Under the pieces are notes generated by a model. The model had not been told where the DNA came from. It made no database searches and saw only the letters and a program-made list of their open reading frames with translations. From NCBI RefSeq assembly GCF_018873765.1, contig NC_057919.1:68008984-68072983 (forward strand): a DNA stretch of 64,000 bases, read 5' to 3'. The position numbers were made by a program, and so were the translations under genes. The stretch comes from Telopea speciosissima. Lineage: Eukaryota; Streptophyta; Magnoliopsida; Proteales; Proteaceae. Of this stretch, positions 44,550 to 56,769 are shown in pieces (the stretch's first letter is position 1; every line of letters starts with the position of its first letter).

Positions 44550-45812
44550 TATCAAGTAGGGTTTAGTCAGGAGGGGAGGGAGCGCACGTAATGCTTATGC
44601 CTCCCGACATGCGACCCCTTATTAAAATTTTGGATAGGTGGATTGGAGAAGCAACTCCACTAGACCACTAATTAATGTTTATCTGCAAATGAACTGTCAT
44701 GCGCCCATGTGCTGTGTATTCTCACTTATATAAAAAATATTCAAACACACACATTCATGCATAGCTAGAGAGAGTGTAGGGTGACAAGTGCTAAGCTTTG
44801 GTTGGTACTTGGCTTGCTGGCATCAAGCACCTTCTTTGATAATCTCCTCTTGGTGCTAAAAAATTATTAATGACCACACTATTACATGAATAATATTAGA
44901 ATGATATAACAAGTAATTAGAGGTTAATTAATACATGGGTTTGCAGAATTTCTCATTAAATATAGTAGAAAGTTTTCTAGAAATCAATGGTCAAATATGT
45001 TGGTTCATATATTGCAAAGCTTGGGAGTTTGATTTCAACGAAGATTAAGCTAGGTAGGGAATTTCTTCACCATGGGTGAAGGGAAACTCGGTTCTTAAAT
45101 ATATGGGTTCTCTTCTCTCCTCATTGAATTACTGTTTCATTGCTCGTTATTGTCTTTGCATGTAAGACATGCATGGATTTAGTTTACAGTATCTATGACT
45201 ATTGGTCCCCATCGATATAGATACATATTGGATCGTATCTGCCTGATTTCAAATAAAAACACCATTTTTCCATTAAAAAAAATACATCTGTATTGTATCT
45301 TCCAATCCATATTAGTCAGGTATCGGTATCGATCTTGGTTGATTCGATACCAATGCCTAAAACCGTAATGTAAGATGTCAATATAAGTGGCCATCATGTA
45401 GATTCCTCTTAATACATACTTGTCAACTTTTTTGTGTTCTAGAGCAAGCAACCCTTCTTTATTCAAAAGTATTATAGAATATCTTTTAACTTTCTTTTAA
45501 ATGTCTGTTTTCTTATTCCCATAAGTTCTTTAAAAGTAAGAGAACGATGATTGAGCCTCTAGATCTTGCATATGCACATTGGCCAATGGGAGCGCACATA
45601 TAAGCATTGATCTGGGTAGAATTTCCGCCTTATCAAGGGGATAAGGTGGTACTTTCCATAAGGACGATGCGGTTTTATGTTTAGATGCAGAGCCATGCTG
45701 GCTAGACGACCAGGTAGCGTCCTTTTCCCCATTCTTTAAACTAGAGATGTCAATAAGAAAACCTTATTTTGTTTGTGTTATCGTGTCTGATGATATTGTT
45801 GCTTACATAATT
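44550..45812. other. Gene-free spacer
   Basis: It includes 'tatcggtat' DNA at 45185-45370 and a decayed MITE-like stretch at 45590-45730. No gene is supported. Confidence 0.5.
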
Positions 45813-45960
45813 CTTTGCCAATTCCTTGGACAGCACTGCCTAACTGAAGTGATGTACCATCAAATGAGATCCAAGCACACATTCATATCTCTATCACTCT
45901 CTTGCCAACTCCTTGGACAGCCCTGCCTAACTGAAGTGAAATACCATCAAATGAGATCAT
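45813..45960 (+). repeat. Tandem duplication, two units of about 80 bp
   Basis: Both units carry TTGCCAA(T/C)TCCTTGGACAG, CTGCCTAACTGAAGTGA and TACCATCAAATGAGATC, in the same order and close together. Confidence 0.85.
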
Positions 45961-45984
45961 CTCTCTCTCATATATATGTGGAAA

Positions 45985-46290
45985 GGTAACACTACTTAGG
46001 CGTGTGCGGTACGCTATCTTTGAGACCAAACACATCTGCCTTTCCATGGGGGTGTGGCGGTCATTTTATCTTGTATCTGACACAGTGGCAGCACATCACC
46101 CGTACCCAGATAGCGTTTATATGTATATATATATAAAGATGAGATTACGCTACTTGGTTGTGTAGCCCTGCACTAGCGTGGGATCAATGAGAATGCGCAC
46201 AAAGGCACTGGTTTGGATGTGATTTTCTATTTCACTAGTGGCTTAATGGTCTTTTCACGCGCTCCTGTGTTTGGGTGCAGGAATATATAT
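45985..46290. mobile_element. Decayed foldback elements
   Basis: Two adjoining stretches contain words such as GGTGTGGCGGTCATTTTATC and GTCTTTTCACGCGCTCCTGTG and are flanked by ATATAT sequence. They look like degraded relatives of the foldbacks at 23695, 47090 and 50060, but their ends cannot be set. Confidence 0.35.
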
Positions 46291-46899
46291 GCTCTCATCA
46301 CCACTCGATATAGGAGATTAATTTTCAGAGAACTATGGCATTTCATTGTTAGCCACTTCTATGAAGATAGTAAGATATTTTTCTACAAAAAAGAAGTTTG
46401 TCCATCAACCCAGAATGAAACAAGTCCTTCAAAATAAATTAACTATAAAGATTTCTAAGAAAAATCTGCTATCCTTTGGGCCATAGAAACAAGAGGCCTA
46501 TAATAAGCAAAACAGAAGCAGACAGAGAGAGAGAGAGGGGAGTTACAAAGACGAGCATAAGCTTTTTAATATCAAATACAAGATTCCTAGTTCTCCAATC
46601 ATGCTTATACGAATAAGCTTTATGCTATCCATGCATTTTGCTCCCTCTTGCCATAAGCAAAGTCTTATAATTAGTAGAACATATGACAAAAGCATAATCA
46701 CAACAAGTGGTGCAAGTTTGGCCCAGCGAGCCAAAGCCTGTTCATGTCCACTCTGAGCCCAACAAGGCCTGGGTTGAACTTTTCAGCATGTGGGCTGGGT
46801 TTGGGTTGAGATTTTCAGGCCCAAGTAGGGATGGGTCAGGCCTAGGCTGAGGTCTTGGGTTGAGCTCGGCCCAATCTAGTCTTGTATATATAAATATAT

Positions 46900-47068
46900 G
46901 GGAAGCAGTTTTCTGTACGGGAGTGAGGCCTACGCCAGCACTCCCATGTGTCTATCTCTCTCCTCCTTAAAACAAGGGGGCAAAGATGTCTTTTCACATG
47001 GGGAGGAGAGAGATAGACTCATGGGAGTGCTGGCGTAGGCCACACTCCTGGATAGAGAACTTTTTCCC
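46900..47068. mobile_element. Mutator-like MITE (GGGAAGCAG end)
   Basis: It is bounded by identical 9-bp repeats TAAATATAT at 46891-46899 and 47069-47077. The arms are inverted and nearly perfect in the inner part (CCAGCACTCCCATGTGTCTA against TAGACTCATGGGAGTGCTGG). No coding capacity. Confidence 0.85.
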
Positions 47069-47269
47069 TAAATATATATAGGGAAAAAGAATGTTACCTA
47101 GTCGCATGGTTTCTACGCCCAGACACGTGACCGTGTGAATCTACGGCTCAGTCCTCAATGAAATAAAAAATCCCACTCAGATAGATCCCTTACGCGCATT
47201 CTCATTGACCCCACGTTGGTGCAAACAATACATGACCAAACAACGGTCTTTTGCCCAATAATATAAAAT

Positions 47270-47432
47270 GGGAAAAGGCTAGGCACACCACCAGGTGCGG
47301 CCAACATGTGTCATCATCTCCCCCTCCCTCCCTCTCCTTTTGAAAAGGGCCCCTTGCCCTCTTGTGTCCAACCTTGTGACTGGTGTATGCCACTACCTTA
47401 CCGAATGTTGGCGGCATACCCAACCCTCTCCC
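47270..47432. mobile_element. Mutator-like MITE (GGGAAAAGGCTAGG end)
   Basis: Exact 9-bp repeats ATATAAAAT at 47261-47269 and 47433-47441 flank it. The left end GGGAAAAGGCTAGGCACACC and the right end ACCCAACCCTCTCCC are inverted partners. Confidence 0.8.
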
Positions 47433-47465
47433 ATATAAAATATACAGTCATACATAATAATATTA

Positions 47466-47600
47466 TGGGAAAAGGTTGGGCACATCGTCAGGGTGCCCAA
47501 CATGTGTCATCCTCTCTCTTTCCTCCTTTGGAAAAGACCCCTTGCCCTCTTGTGTCTAACCTTGTGATTGGTGTGCTCCCTAATATCATACATATGATCG
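47466..47600 (+). mobile_element. Second, truncated copy of the 47270 MITE
   Basis: Starts GGGAAAAGGTTGGGCACATC and follows the 47270 element through CTTGCCCTCTTGTGTC and TTGTGATTGGTGT, then loses similarity before the right terminus. It is in the same orientation, 33 bp after the first copy. Confidence 0.7.
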
Positions 47601-49222
47601 AAAACACATGGCTAGCCCAACCTTGCCTAGCCTTCAAATCGAAAAAATAGGGATTGCTAGGGTCAATCGGGGCCAACCTGGCCCAATCAAGATCAATCCG
47701 AGCTGGGCTGGTTGGGTTGAGTCTGGGCTGCGATATCCCATACCGACCTAGAACTGGGCTGGGCCTAGGTTGGTCTGGGTTTTAAAATCTAGCCCAGCCC
47801 GATTGCACCCCTAATCACATCCATGGTTTAAGGTATTAGTATGGTACTCATATCGGTCTCAGTCGATACCGATACCTATATGTATCAATTAAATCGATCT
47901 AATATTGTCGATCTAAACTATTTGTTGGGATCTGTCGTTGTATTAGTCATAATATGGAAAAAAAAATTTCAAAAAAAAAATAATAATAATGAAGGATTCT
48001 ATAAAATGATACACCCAATACGATACCGATACTTTAAACCATGAATTGTAGATTTATAACTTGTATCATTTCGGAACTGCCAATCCTCGTATAATCAACT
48101 TTAAAATTTATATTACATATATAATCACGATAGAAAACCTATCCCAATCACTACATGATACTAGAACAAGATCAAATCAAAGTGAAAAATGTAGAAACAA
48201 AAACTATCAAAAGTGTTGATGAAGCTTAGAGCTCTAATAATAATAGAGTTTGGATTAGGATATATATACAACCTAGTGGACATTTTATAGATGTATGGAT
48301 CCCAAATTGCCAAAAAATTTATAAGGTTCATAATAAAACTTGGGATTCTTACCAAAAATAAAAAATAAAAATAAAACTTGGGATTGCAATTTAACAACTA
48401 ATCATTTGGAGGATCAATCCATGTATGCCTTCACCATTCAAATAAAGTTTGAAATCAACCCCCACCCCCCACCCCAAAAAAAAAAACATAAAAAAAAAAA
48501 CTAAGAACTTTAGAAGGACAGAATCACCATACCTCCATCGAGAACCCCCCTCCCAACCTACCCCTATTCTTCTTATGATTTCATGATTTCGATAAATAAA
48601 TAAAGGAAAAAAATACCACGTCATCGGTCATCGCGTGATTCCTGCATCTACACACATGGATGTACAAAATTATCGTATCATCCGTCTATGAAATAAAAAA
48701 TTTCATTCATATTGATACTACAATGAATGTTTTCATTGGCCCTCGCATTTGTGGAAAGGTCACGCCACCAAAGAGTGATCTCTTGCCTATCATTAAAAAA
48801 ATGAACATATTTAATTGATTGAAGTTTGATACAAGGGAAAGAAACGTGGAGCTGAAACAACTTCATTCAAAATACTTTCAAATTTGTCCTTTTTTCTAAG
48901 GGATGGGAGGATGGAATGCAAACCAAGAAAAATTTATTAACAAATAGAAACAAGCAGGCATGGCTTCTCCTCCCTCCAAAGAAACAATGATATTGTACTA
49001 CTTTCCCTTTAAAGAAAAAGGTAATTGAACATTTAATTTGACTATCCTTTTAATCTAGACCACTAAATAAAAAAAAGAAAATATTTTATACATTGAGGAA
49101 CATATTAGTTGTTATAAGAGCACCACATTAAATACTTGATCAATTTAAACTCTAAGAATTGATTAGACGAACCTTAAATGTTAAAGGGATAATTTTCTAG
49201 ATCTACTAGATTAAAACAAACA
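47601..49222. other. Gene-free spacer
   Basis: 'Tatcggtat' repeat DNA lies at 47830-48050; the rest is AT-rich with no supported gene. Confidence 0.5.
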
Positions 49223-49389
49223 GGGAAATAGTTTTATGTCTGAAAGTGTGGCTTATGCCAATACTCTTATATGTCTATCTCTTTCCAACTCAAAACAAGG
49301 GGGCATAAGTGTCTTTTCATATAGGAGGAGAGAAATAGACTCATGGGAGTGCTGGCGTAGACCACACTCCAAATAGAGTTATTTTTTCT
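49223..49389. mobile_element. MITE, relative of 46900-47068
   Basis: It shares AAACAAGGGGGCATAAGTG-like sequence and ATAGACTCATGGGAGTGCTG with the 46900 element, plus inverted outer arms. It is more diverged, and the flanking repeats are degenerate. Confidence 0.7.
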
Positions 49390-49920
49390 AAATAATAATT
49401 ACAAAAAAAAAAAAAAAAAAAAACCTTCCACATGAAAAAAAATTAAGGGTGATATTAGAGTGGGTTTCTAATATCAACAAATACCGAAAACCCTTTTCAA
49501 CATCTTACAATTAAAAAGTCATGACTTCAACTCTCCTTGGGCCAATCTATCAAAAAAAAAAATGCCATCTATTACTTAGTAACCAAATGAAGTAAACATA
49601 CTGCCTACTCTAAACCAACTCCATGTGTTACTATAATGATTTAAAAATTATTTAAAAATCAACTTTGATTTAAGAATTTGGAATATCCATGATGAATCAT
49701 ACAATTAGGAATATTCAAACTAGATTTGGCAAAGAGAAAATCCAAAGGGAAAGCTATAAAGCTATATATATTCAATGGTCAAGATGAGTAAGATTCAAGC
49801 TATTCATCACTTGACCAGACACATGCCGTGCAAGTAAACCATTGTGGCACAAAAGTAGGAAGGAATGGTTGGGTAATGGTCCTTTTCAAGGCCTCCATTT
49901 CAATCTGAGACCTACGAATT

Positions 49921-50619
49921 TAAGGGTGTCAAAATCAAATCAGTTTATCAAAATTGAATCAAATCGTTTTCATCTAAATTTTGAAATCACTTAATAAATG
50001 GTTTGGTTTTGGTTTTAACCATTTAAAGAGTTTGAACGGGTTAAAACTGATTATGTTTTAAGGGAGAGAGACGATGGTTGGTCGCATGGTTCATGCGCCA
50101 ACATAGGAGCCAATGGAAGCACTTAATTGCCTAGGCATCCAACATGGGGTGCAGGGTGGTCACTTTGCCACATCCTGTGTCCTAGCATAGGGGGGCGCAT
50201 CCAAGCAACATTAATTTTTTCAAGTTTTAATTTATATATTAAATAAATAATATTCTCCTAAATCTTCGCCAGCCTTCAATCCATATTGATGAAATTGTTT
50301 ATGTTTTTGTTAAAAGCAATAATTCAAAATTAAAAAAAAAATAAAATTGAATAGGTTTATGTTAAATAATTGTTTATGTCTTTTATATAAAAGTATATTT
50401 ATATTAAATAATTATTTATGTCTTTTTATATGAGAGTAGGTTTTGAGTGTGACATTTTATATAATACCATTAAGTACTGTATAACCATTTAATAAACGGT
50501 TCGATTTTTATTTCATATAACAAAACTGTTTAATAAACGATTCGGTTTTGGTTTCTACCTTTAACACTTGAATCGAATCAAACTGTATCGTTAAATCGAA
50601 ACCACATTGTTCACCCTTA
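49921..50619. mobile_element. hAT-like MITE, TAAGGGTGT family, copy 3, with nested insert
   Basis: Starts TAAGGGTGTCAAAATC and ends TGTTCACCCTTA. A foldback-like stretch (about 50060-50215: TCGCATGGTTCATGCG, GGGTGCAGGGTGGTCAC) appears inserted inside it. Interior words 'aaacggttcg' and 'ggttttggttt' match the other copies. Confidence 0.5.
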
Positions 50620-50647
50620 CCTATTATGAATCTAGTTGCATTACAAG

Positions 50648-51505
50648 TAGGGGTGTCAAATGGTTAGATCGCGTCTATTTCGGTCTCACAACTCACTATG
50701 AGTGAGACCAAAACCAAACCATTAAGAAACTTCGGTTTTTGATTGGTTTCGGTTCAATGCGCTTCAATTTATTTTCACTTTTTCAATATTGGGTTAATAC
50801 CGTTTTAGATCGGTTTGTTTTTGGATTTGAACCACAATGAGATCTTACATTCATAATTTGTAGCATGAAAGATTCGATAAAAACACTTGAATAAGATATG
50901 TTCATGTTGTAATCCGAATAAATAATAACAAATTATAAGGAAAATAATGGAAGATAACTAATATTTAAATCAATGGATAAATAGAGTTTGTAGCGAAATC
51001 ATTGTTACGAATTATATAATTAATTAGTATTAATTGTAATTAAGTGAAAGATAATTAATATTGAAATCAATGAATAGTTATTGAGAAGATAACTAATATT
51101 GAAATCACAAATGAACCCTATTATCAAATCATTCCAACTAGTTTTGTATAGTAAACAAAGAGATCAATGGAAGAAGTATTGTTACAAATCAATTTCCCTA
51201 TTCATAACCTCATATTCATTGATTTGTAACAATTTCCCTTACAATCAGAAATTTGCTCACTAATATTGAAATCAATGGATAATCAATTCACCTATTTATA
51301 ACCCTGTACTCAATGATTTTTTAGTGGTTTCCTTTGGTTCAGTTTTTGGTTTGGATATCAATTGGTTTGGTGCATTTCGATTTTCAACAGATCTTGTCAC
51401 ATCTCAATCCAAAACCAATCTGATAAGGATCGGTTCGATTTGGTTTGAATTCTTTTATCGGTTTCGATCGATCTTAATGGTTCGGGCTAGGTTTTGACAC
51501 CCTTA
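50648..51505. mobile_element. hAT-like MITE, TAGGGGTGTCAAA family, copy 4
   Basis: Terminal TAGGGGTGTCAAA and its inverted partner TTTTGACACCCTTA bound an 858-bp non-coding element. The flanking octamers ATTACAAG and GTTGCAAG agree at six of eight positions. Internal 'tcggtttcgg'-like words recur many times. Confidence 0.6.
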
Positions 51506-51819
51506 GTTGCAAGTACACTCAAAACTAAACACATATCCCATCCACTACCTTTAGGGATAAAAACAAACATGATTTGAAGCATAAATGACATATTTCCTCC
51601 ATTTAGCATATATGTAGAGAGTCGTGTTCCTTACAATCTTGAGAAAGGGATAAAGAGGAGAAAGTACCATATACCCAATATAAGGAAATAGGGGTGTCAA
51701 TTGATCGGTTTGGATTGGTTTGGATTCAATTTCAGTGGTTCGGTGTGAAAATGAATGAGTTCAAAACATGATCCAATAAGGGTGCATCGGTTTTGGTGAG
51801 AAGAAGAAGAGTGACTAAC

Positions 51820-52115
51820 TGTTAGAGAAATTAGTGCACCAGACAAGGTAGGAAATATGGCATATATGGTTGGAGAGTATAATCAGGATTCTACAGCTGT
51901 TGATGGGTGTAATCGGGTCTCTATGGGTTGTTCACTCTTATCTTATCACATGTGTAATCCTTGGTTATTTAAGAAAGAAGAATACCCTCCTCACGATCAA
52001 GGGTGTGAGTGAGGGGTTTCCTGCTGTGGATGTAGGCTTCCTACACTGGGAAGCTGAACCACATTAAATCCTTCGTCTATTGCTCGTTATTTCTCTTATG
52101 GATTGATCACGAACA
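51820..52115 (+). repeat. 5' LTR of the copia element
   Basis: 296 bp, starting TGTTAGAGAAAT and ending ATCACGAACA. A TTATTTAAG box near 51965 may be the LTR TATA element. Confidence 0.95.
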
Positions 52116-52128
52116 TGGTATCAGAGCC
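52116..52128 (+). promoter_or_regulatory. Primer-binding site
   Basis: TGGTATCAGAGCC begins at the first base after the LTR and complements the 3' end of plant initiator methionine tRNA. Confidence 0.95.
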
Positions 52129-52147
52129 TTTCAATGTCCTGGGTTGA

Positions 52148-55100
52148 TTGTGGTCACTGTTGTCTTGCGGATCTGCTTCTCTACAGATAAGTCTTGTTCT
52201 TTCATCTCTGTTATCGTTTTTTGCTGCTATAGGAGATAAGCCCTCTGATTCATCCTCTTCATCTGATGTTAATAAGTCGACTGAGACTCATAATCGTCTC
52301 ACGTCTCTCACCCTTAATGCCTTAACTATCTGCCCTGGGTGAGACCCGTGACGGTTGCCCTTGGTGGGCGATCCAAGCTTGGCTATATCAATGGTTCCAC
52401 CAAACCGCCTGCATCTACAGATCCAAAATTTAGTGAATGGCAGGCCAACGACAATTTGGTCATGTCTTGGTTATTCAATTCAATGGATCCACAAGAATAC
52501 AAAATTTTTGCTTACTCTGATACGTCTAAAGCTTTGTGGGATTCATTGAAAGACATGTATGGATAGGCTGAAAACGTTGCTCGTGTGTTTGAGTTGCAGC
52601 AAGAACTTTCACACATGGAGCAAGCTTCAACTCAATCCTTCACCGAGCACCTTAATAATATGAAAAGGAAGTGGGATGAACTGAAATTATATCGCCCCCC
52701 TGCTGCCTCTGTTGAAACATATGCTCAACGAGAGGAGCAGGATCGAACTTTTCAACTGTTGGCAAGCCTGCGATCTGAATATGAGGATTTGAGGAGGCAA
52801 ATGCTGTTGAGTCCTACCCTACCGTCCTTTGCTTCTGTTTGTGCCACCGTCCACCGTGAAGAAACTCGTCATCGTGCCATGACGAGTGCTCCTAAATCTA
52901 GCAGTGAGGGGGTGTCTGAAAATTCCGCCCTTGCTGCCAATGGTGGTTCACAAGGGCAGCGTGCTTCATCTTCTTTGTTTCGTGGTCGTGGTGGTAAGAA
53001 TCGTGGGCGCTATCACTGTGACCATTGTGCTCGTGATGGCCACACCAAGGACCGTTGCTGGGTTCTATATCCTAACCTTCGCCCAAGTAAAGAGAAAGGG
53101 GCGGACAGCAAAATTCCTGATGCCAACGCTGCTATTGCAACTTCAGATGTGCATACTTCTCTTGGAACCCTAGCTCAACAACTTCAGGCTTTTTTGATGA
53201 AAAATGGAGGTTCCACTACTGTGAATGGTGGACCCACTAAAGCTGGTCACGTTGCACATACTTCTGGTAATAATTTTGCTCTTAATACTCTATCTAGAGA
53301 CTTGTTTGTTATAGATTCAGGAGCCACCCATCATATGTGCAGCTCCCCACATGCATTATCACATATAAACACTAATATTGGTGCCTCTCCCATTACCGTG
53401 GCTAATGGCACTCATGTGCCAGTTCAAGGGTTGGGAAAAATTAGCTTATTTTCAAAATCTTGTGATGGATTATTTGTTCCCTCATTGTCTTCTAATCTGT
53501 TATCTGTAAGTAAGCTGACCAAGGAACTAAATTGTGATGTCATTTTCTCGTCTGGTAAGGTAACATTTCAGGACATAATTTCAAGGAGAAAGATTGGTGA
53601 AGGCCGTTTTCAAAACGGTCTCTATTTTTTGGATTTTCCAGGTATTGCTTTTGCAGCACAACAGAATAAAGAAACATTGGCTCGACTATGGCATTGCAGA
53701 TTGGGACATCCATCAGATCGCGTTTTGCTGTCCCTGAACTCATCTTTGACTATTGATTCTAGTAATTGTGACATTTGTCACTATTCAAAACAGCATCGGT
53801 TACCCTTTTCTTATAGTATTACTACTTCTACAAATTTCTTTGATTTAATACATTCTGATGTCTGGGGGAGAGCTCCTGTTGATTCTAGAGATGATTTTAA
53901 ATATTTTGTCACCTTTATAGATGATAAATCTCGTACCACTTGGCTATACCTGTTGAAATCTAAAAGTGATGTGTTAACTGAGTTTCAAGATTTTTGCAAC
54001 ATGGTTCAAACTCAGTACAATGCCCAAATTAAAATCTTGCGTACTGATAATGGGACCGAGTATACCAATGGCTCATTTGGGGATTTGCTTAAAGCCCGTG
54101 GTATTGTTCATCAAACTTCCTGTGTTGGAACGCCTCAACAGAATGGCGTCGCGGAAGGAAAAATCGTCACTTACTTGAAGTGACCCGAGCTCTCCTATTT
54201 CATGCCAATGCTCCCAAGCGTTTCTGGTCCGATGCCATTCTCACCAGTTGTTATCTGATTAATCGCCTTCCAAGCAAGGTGTTGAATTTTAAATCTCCTC
54301 TGGAGGAGCTCCTTGACCATCCAATAAATATTTCCCATCTTCGTGTTTTTCGGAGTGTGTGTTATGCTCACTCTCAGACCAGTGGGAAACTCGATCCTCG
54401 GGCTCGTAGATGCATGTTTTTGGGCTACTCCTTGGTTAAAAAGGGATATAAATGTTATGATTCCATGGCCCGAAAGGTGATTATCTCTCGTGATGTTCAC
54501 TTTGATGAAACTCACATGTTCTTTCCTGGCAGGGATCAAATTCAGGGGGAGAATGATGGTGGTGACTATGACTATAGTCAATTTAATGTGGAATTTGCTC
54601 GTCCCCTGCCTATTATACCTGAACCAGCTATTGGTAGTGATATCCAAGTCGATACAATCCAAGTCGATGCCCACAGGAATGGGGATGATGAAAGAGATGA
54701 CACTGGTGATGTTCAACCTGACACTGGTAATGGTCAACCAGCTGGCAATACACATGAACCTGCACCTGCACCTATTCGTCGATCCACCCGGGTCACTCAG
54801 CCGTTTGTCAGGGTACATGATTTTGCTACATCTTATGCTACTAACTATCCTATTCAGAATCATCTGTGCTATGGTAAAATTGCACCTAAATTTAAGGCTT
54901 TCCTGGCTGAGATTGATGCTCACAGGGAACCAAATAACTTTTCTGAGGCTAAGACCTTGTCTGTATGGGTCAAAGCTATGGAGGAAAAGCTCAAAGCTCT
55001 GGACAAAAACCACACATGGGATGTTGTTCCCCTTCCCAATGGAAAACGCCCTGTTGGGTGTCGATGGGTCTATAAGATTAAACACAAAAGTGATGGATCC

Positions 55101-56460
55101 ATTGAGAGGTATAAAGCCAGACTTGTTGCAAAAGGGTATACCCAAACCTACGGTGTTGACTACAAGGAAACGTTTGCTCCAGTAGTTAAGATGAACATTG
55201 TTCGTGTGTTATTGTCTGTGGCTGTCAATCATGATTGGGACTTGTTTCAAATAGACGTAAAAAATGCGTTCCTACAAGGTGACCTTGAAGAAGAAGTCTA
55301 TATGGACCTTCCACCAGGCCATGTTCTTGAAAACAAAGCCGGTTACGTTTGCAAACTCAATAAAGCCATCTATGGCTTAAAACAGTCCCCACGTGCATGG
55401 TATAGCAAACTAAGTTCTGCTCTCCTTGCTGTTGGTTTTAAAAAGGGACACTCTGATTCTTCCTTGTTTACTAGGAGAAGTAATACAGGGATTGTTGTGG
55501 TTCTTGTCTATGTGGATGACATCGTTATCACTGGTAACGATCTTCATGGAATAACCAAGCTCAAGCAGTACCTAAATGAGAAGTTTGACATTAAGGACTT
55601 GGGAAGGTTGCGTTACTTTCTTGGAATTGAAATTGCTAGGTCTAGCAAAGGATTGTTTATGTCTCAAAGAAAATATGCCTTAGACCTACTAAAAGAGACA
55701 GGGAAACTGGGAGCTAAACCTAATGACTCTCCCATGGATTATAGTAGCAAGTTCACCAACAAAAGTAATCCGCTGCCTGATAGTGGACGCTTTCAGAGAT
55801 TAGTAGGACGTTTGATCTACTTAACAATTACAAGACCTGACATCATGTATGCAGTTAGCTATGTTAGCCAATTTATGCTTTCTCCCACTGAAGGACATAT
55901 GGATCTTGTTGATCGTATCATGCGATACCTAAAATCTTGTCCTGGAAGAGGAATTTGGATGAAGAAAAATGGTCACACTACAATTATTGGCTATGCTGAT
56001 GCCGACTGGGCTGGTTCTCCTACTGACAAAAGATCTACTACTGGTTTTTGCACCTTCGTTGGAGGTAACTTAGTCACTTGGAAAAGCAAGAAACAGAGTG
56101 TTGTTGCCCGCTCAAGTGCTGAAGCTGAATACAGAGCAATGGCCTTAGCTACCAGTGAATTGGTCTGGCTACGTTCCTTGATTACTGAACTCGGTCTCGG
56201 GTCTTCTAATCTTCCTATGAAGTTATTTTGTGACAATCAGGCAGCCATACACATTGCTTCCAATCCTGTTTTCCATGAGAGAACGAAGCACATAGAAGTT
56301 GACTGTCACTTTATTCGTGAAAAAATCCAGGCCAAGGTCATTGAAACTCCATATACACAGAGTAAAGACCAGCTGGCGGATATGTTTACTAAAGCCTTAT
56401 CTGGAGGACTCTTCCAAAACATGTTATCCAAGTTGACCTCTGAAGACATCTTCGCTCCAA
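52148..56460 (+). pseudogene. Copia gag-pol polyprotein, defective
   Basis: Gag (UBN2-type) begins in the frame of 52148 without a visible ATG, shifts frame near 52337, and meets an in-frame TAG at 52564-52566. The zinc knuckle CDHCARDGHTKDRC is at 53017-53058. Protease has DSGATHH at 53314. Integrase shows an HHCC region (about 53692-53780), a first catalytic Asp in HSDVWG near 53852, a second in RTDNGTEY near 54040 and the Glu in NGVAE near 54145. A one-base loss right after that Glu (about 54148) shifts the frame. Reverse transcriptase and RNase H continue in the frame of 54180, with YVDD at 55509-55520 and GYADADWAG near 55990. The downstream frame stays open into the 3' LTR to 56666. Confidence 0.92.
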
Positions 56461-56473
56461 CTTGGAGGGGGAG

Positions 56474-56769
56474 TGTTAGCGAAATTAGTGCACCAGATAA
56501 GGTAGGAAATATGGCATATATGGTTGGAGAGTATAATCAGGATTCTACAGCTGTTGATGGGTGTAATCGGGTCTCTATGGGTTGTTCACTCTTATCTTAT
56601 AGCATGTGTAATCCTTGGTTATTTAAGAAAGAAGAATACCCTCCTCATGATCAAGGGTGTGAGTGAGGGGTTTCCTGCTGTGGATGTAGGCTTCCTACAC
56701 TGGGAAGCTGAACCACATTAAATCCTTCGTCTATTGCTCGTTATTTCTCTTATGGATTGATCACGATCA
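56474..56769 (+). repeat. 3' LTR of the copia element
   Basis: 296 bp, starting TGTTAGCGAAAT and ending ATCACGATCA, followed by the CTAAC target duplication. Confidence 0.95.

Larger units (their letters stand above)
51820..56769 (+). mobile_element. Full-length Ty1-copia LTR retrotransposon
   Basis: The 5' LTR is 51820-52115 and the 3' LTR 56474-56769, each 296 bp, TG...CA, with six differences (about 2%). The 5-bp target duplication CTAAC lies at 51815-51819 and 56770-56774. The primer-binding site TGGTATCAGAGCC (initiator Met tRNA) follows the 5' LTR directly and a GGAGGGGGAG polypurine tract precedes the 3' LTR. Internal domain order is gag, protease, integrase, reverse transcriptase, RNase H, which defines the copia order. 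The gag-pol frame is broken at three places, so this copy cannot encode its own proteins. Low LTR divergence indicates a fairly recent insertion. Confidence 0.97.

Noticed and set aside
51870-52067. ORF of 65 codons in the 5' LTR (repeated at 56524-56721)
   Set aside because: It is present only because the LTR is duplicated, and it starts at a non-ATG or arbitrary codon; no known LTR protein.
54195-55145. Antisense ORF of 316 codons opposite copia pol
   Set aside because: It is a shadow of the reverse transcriptase/integrase reading frame with no recognisable domain of its own.
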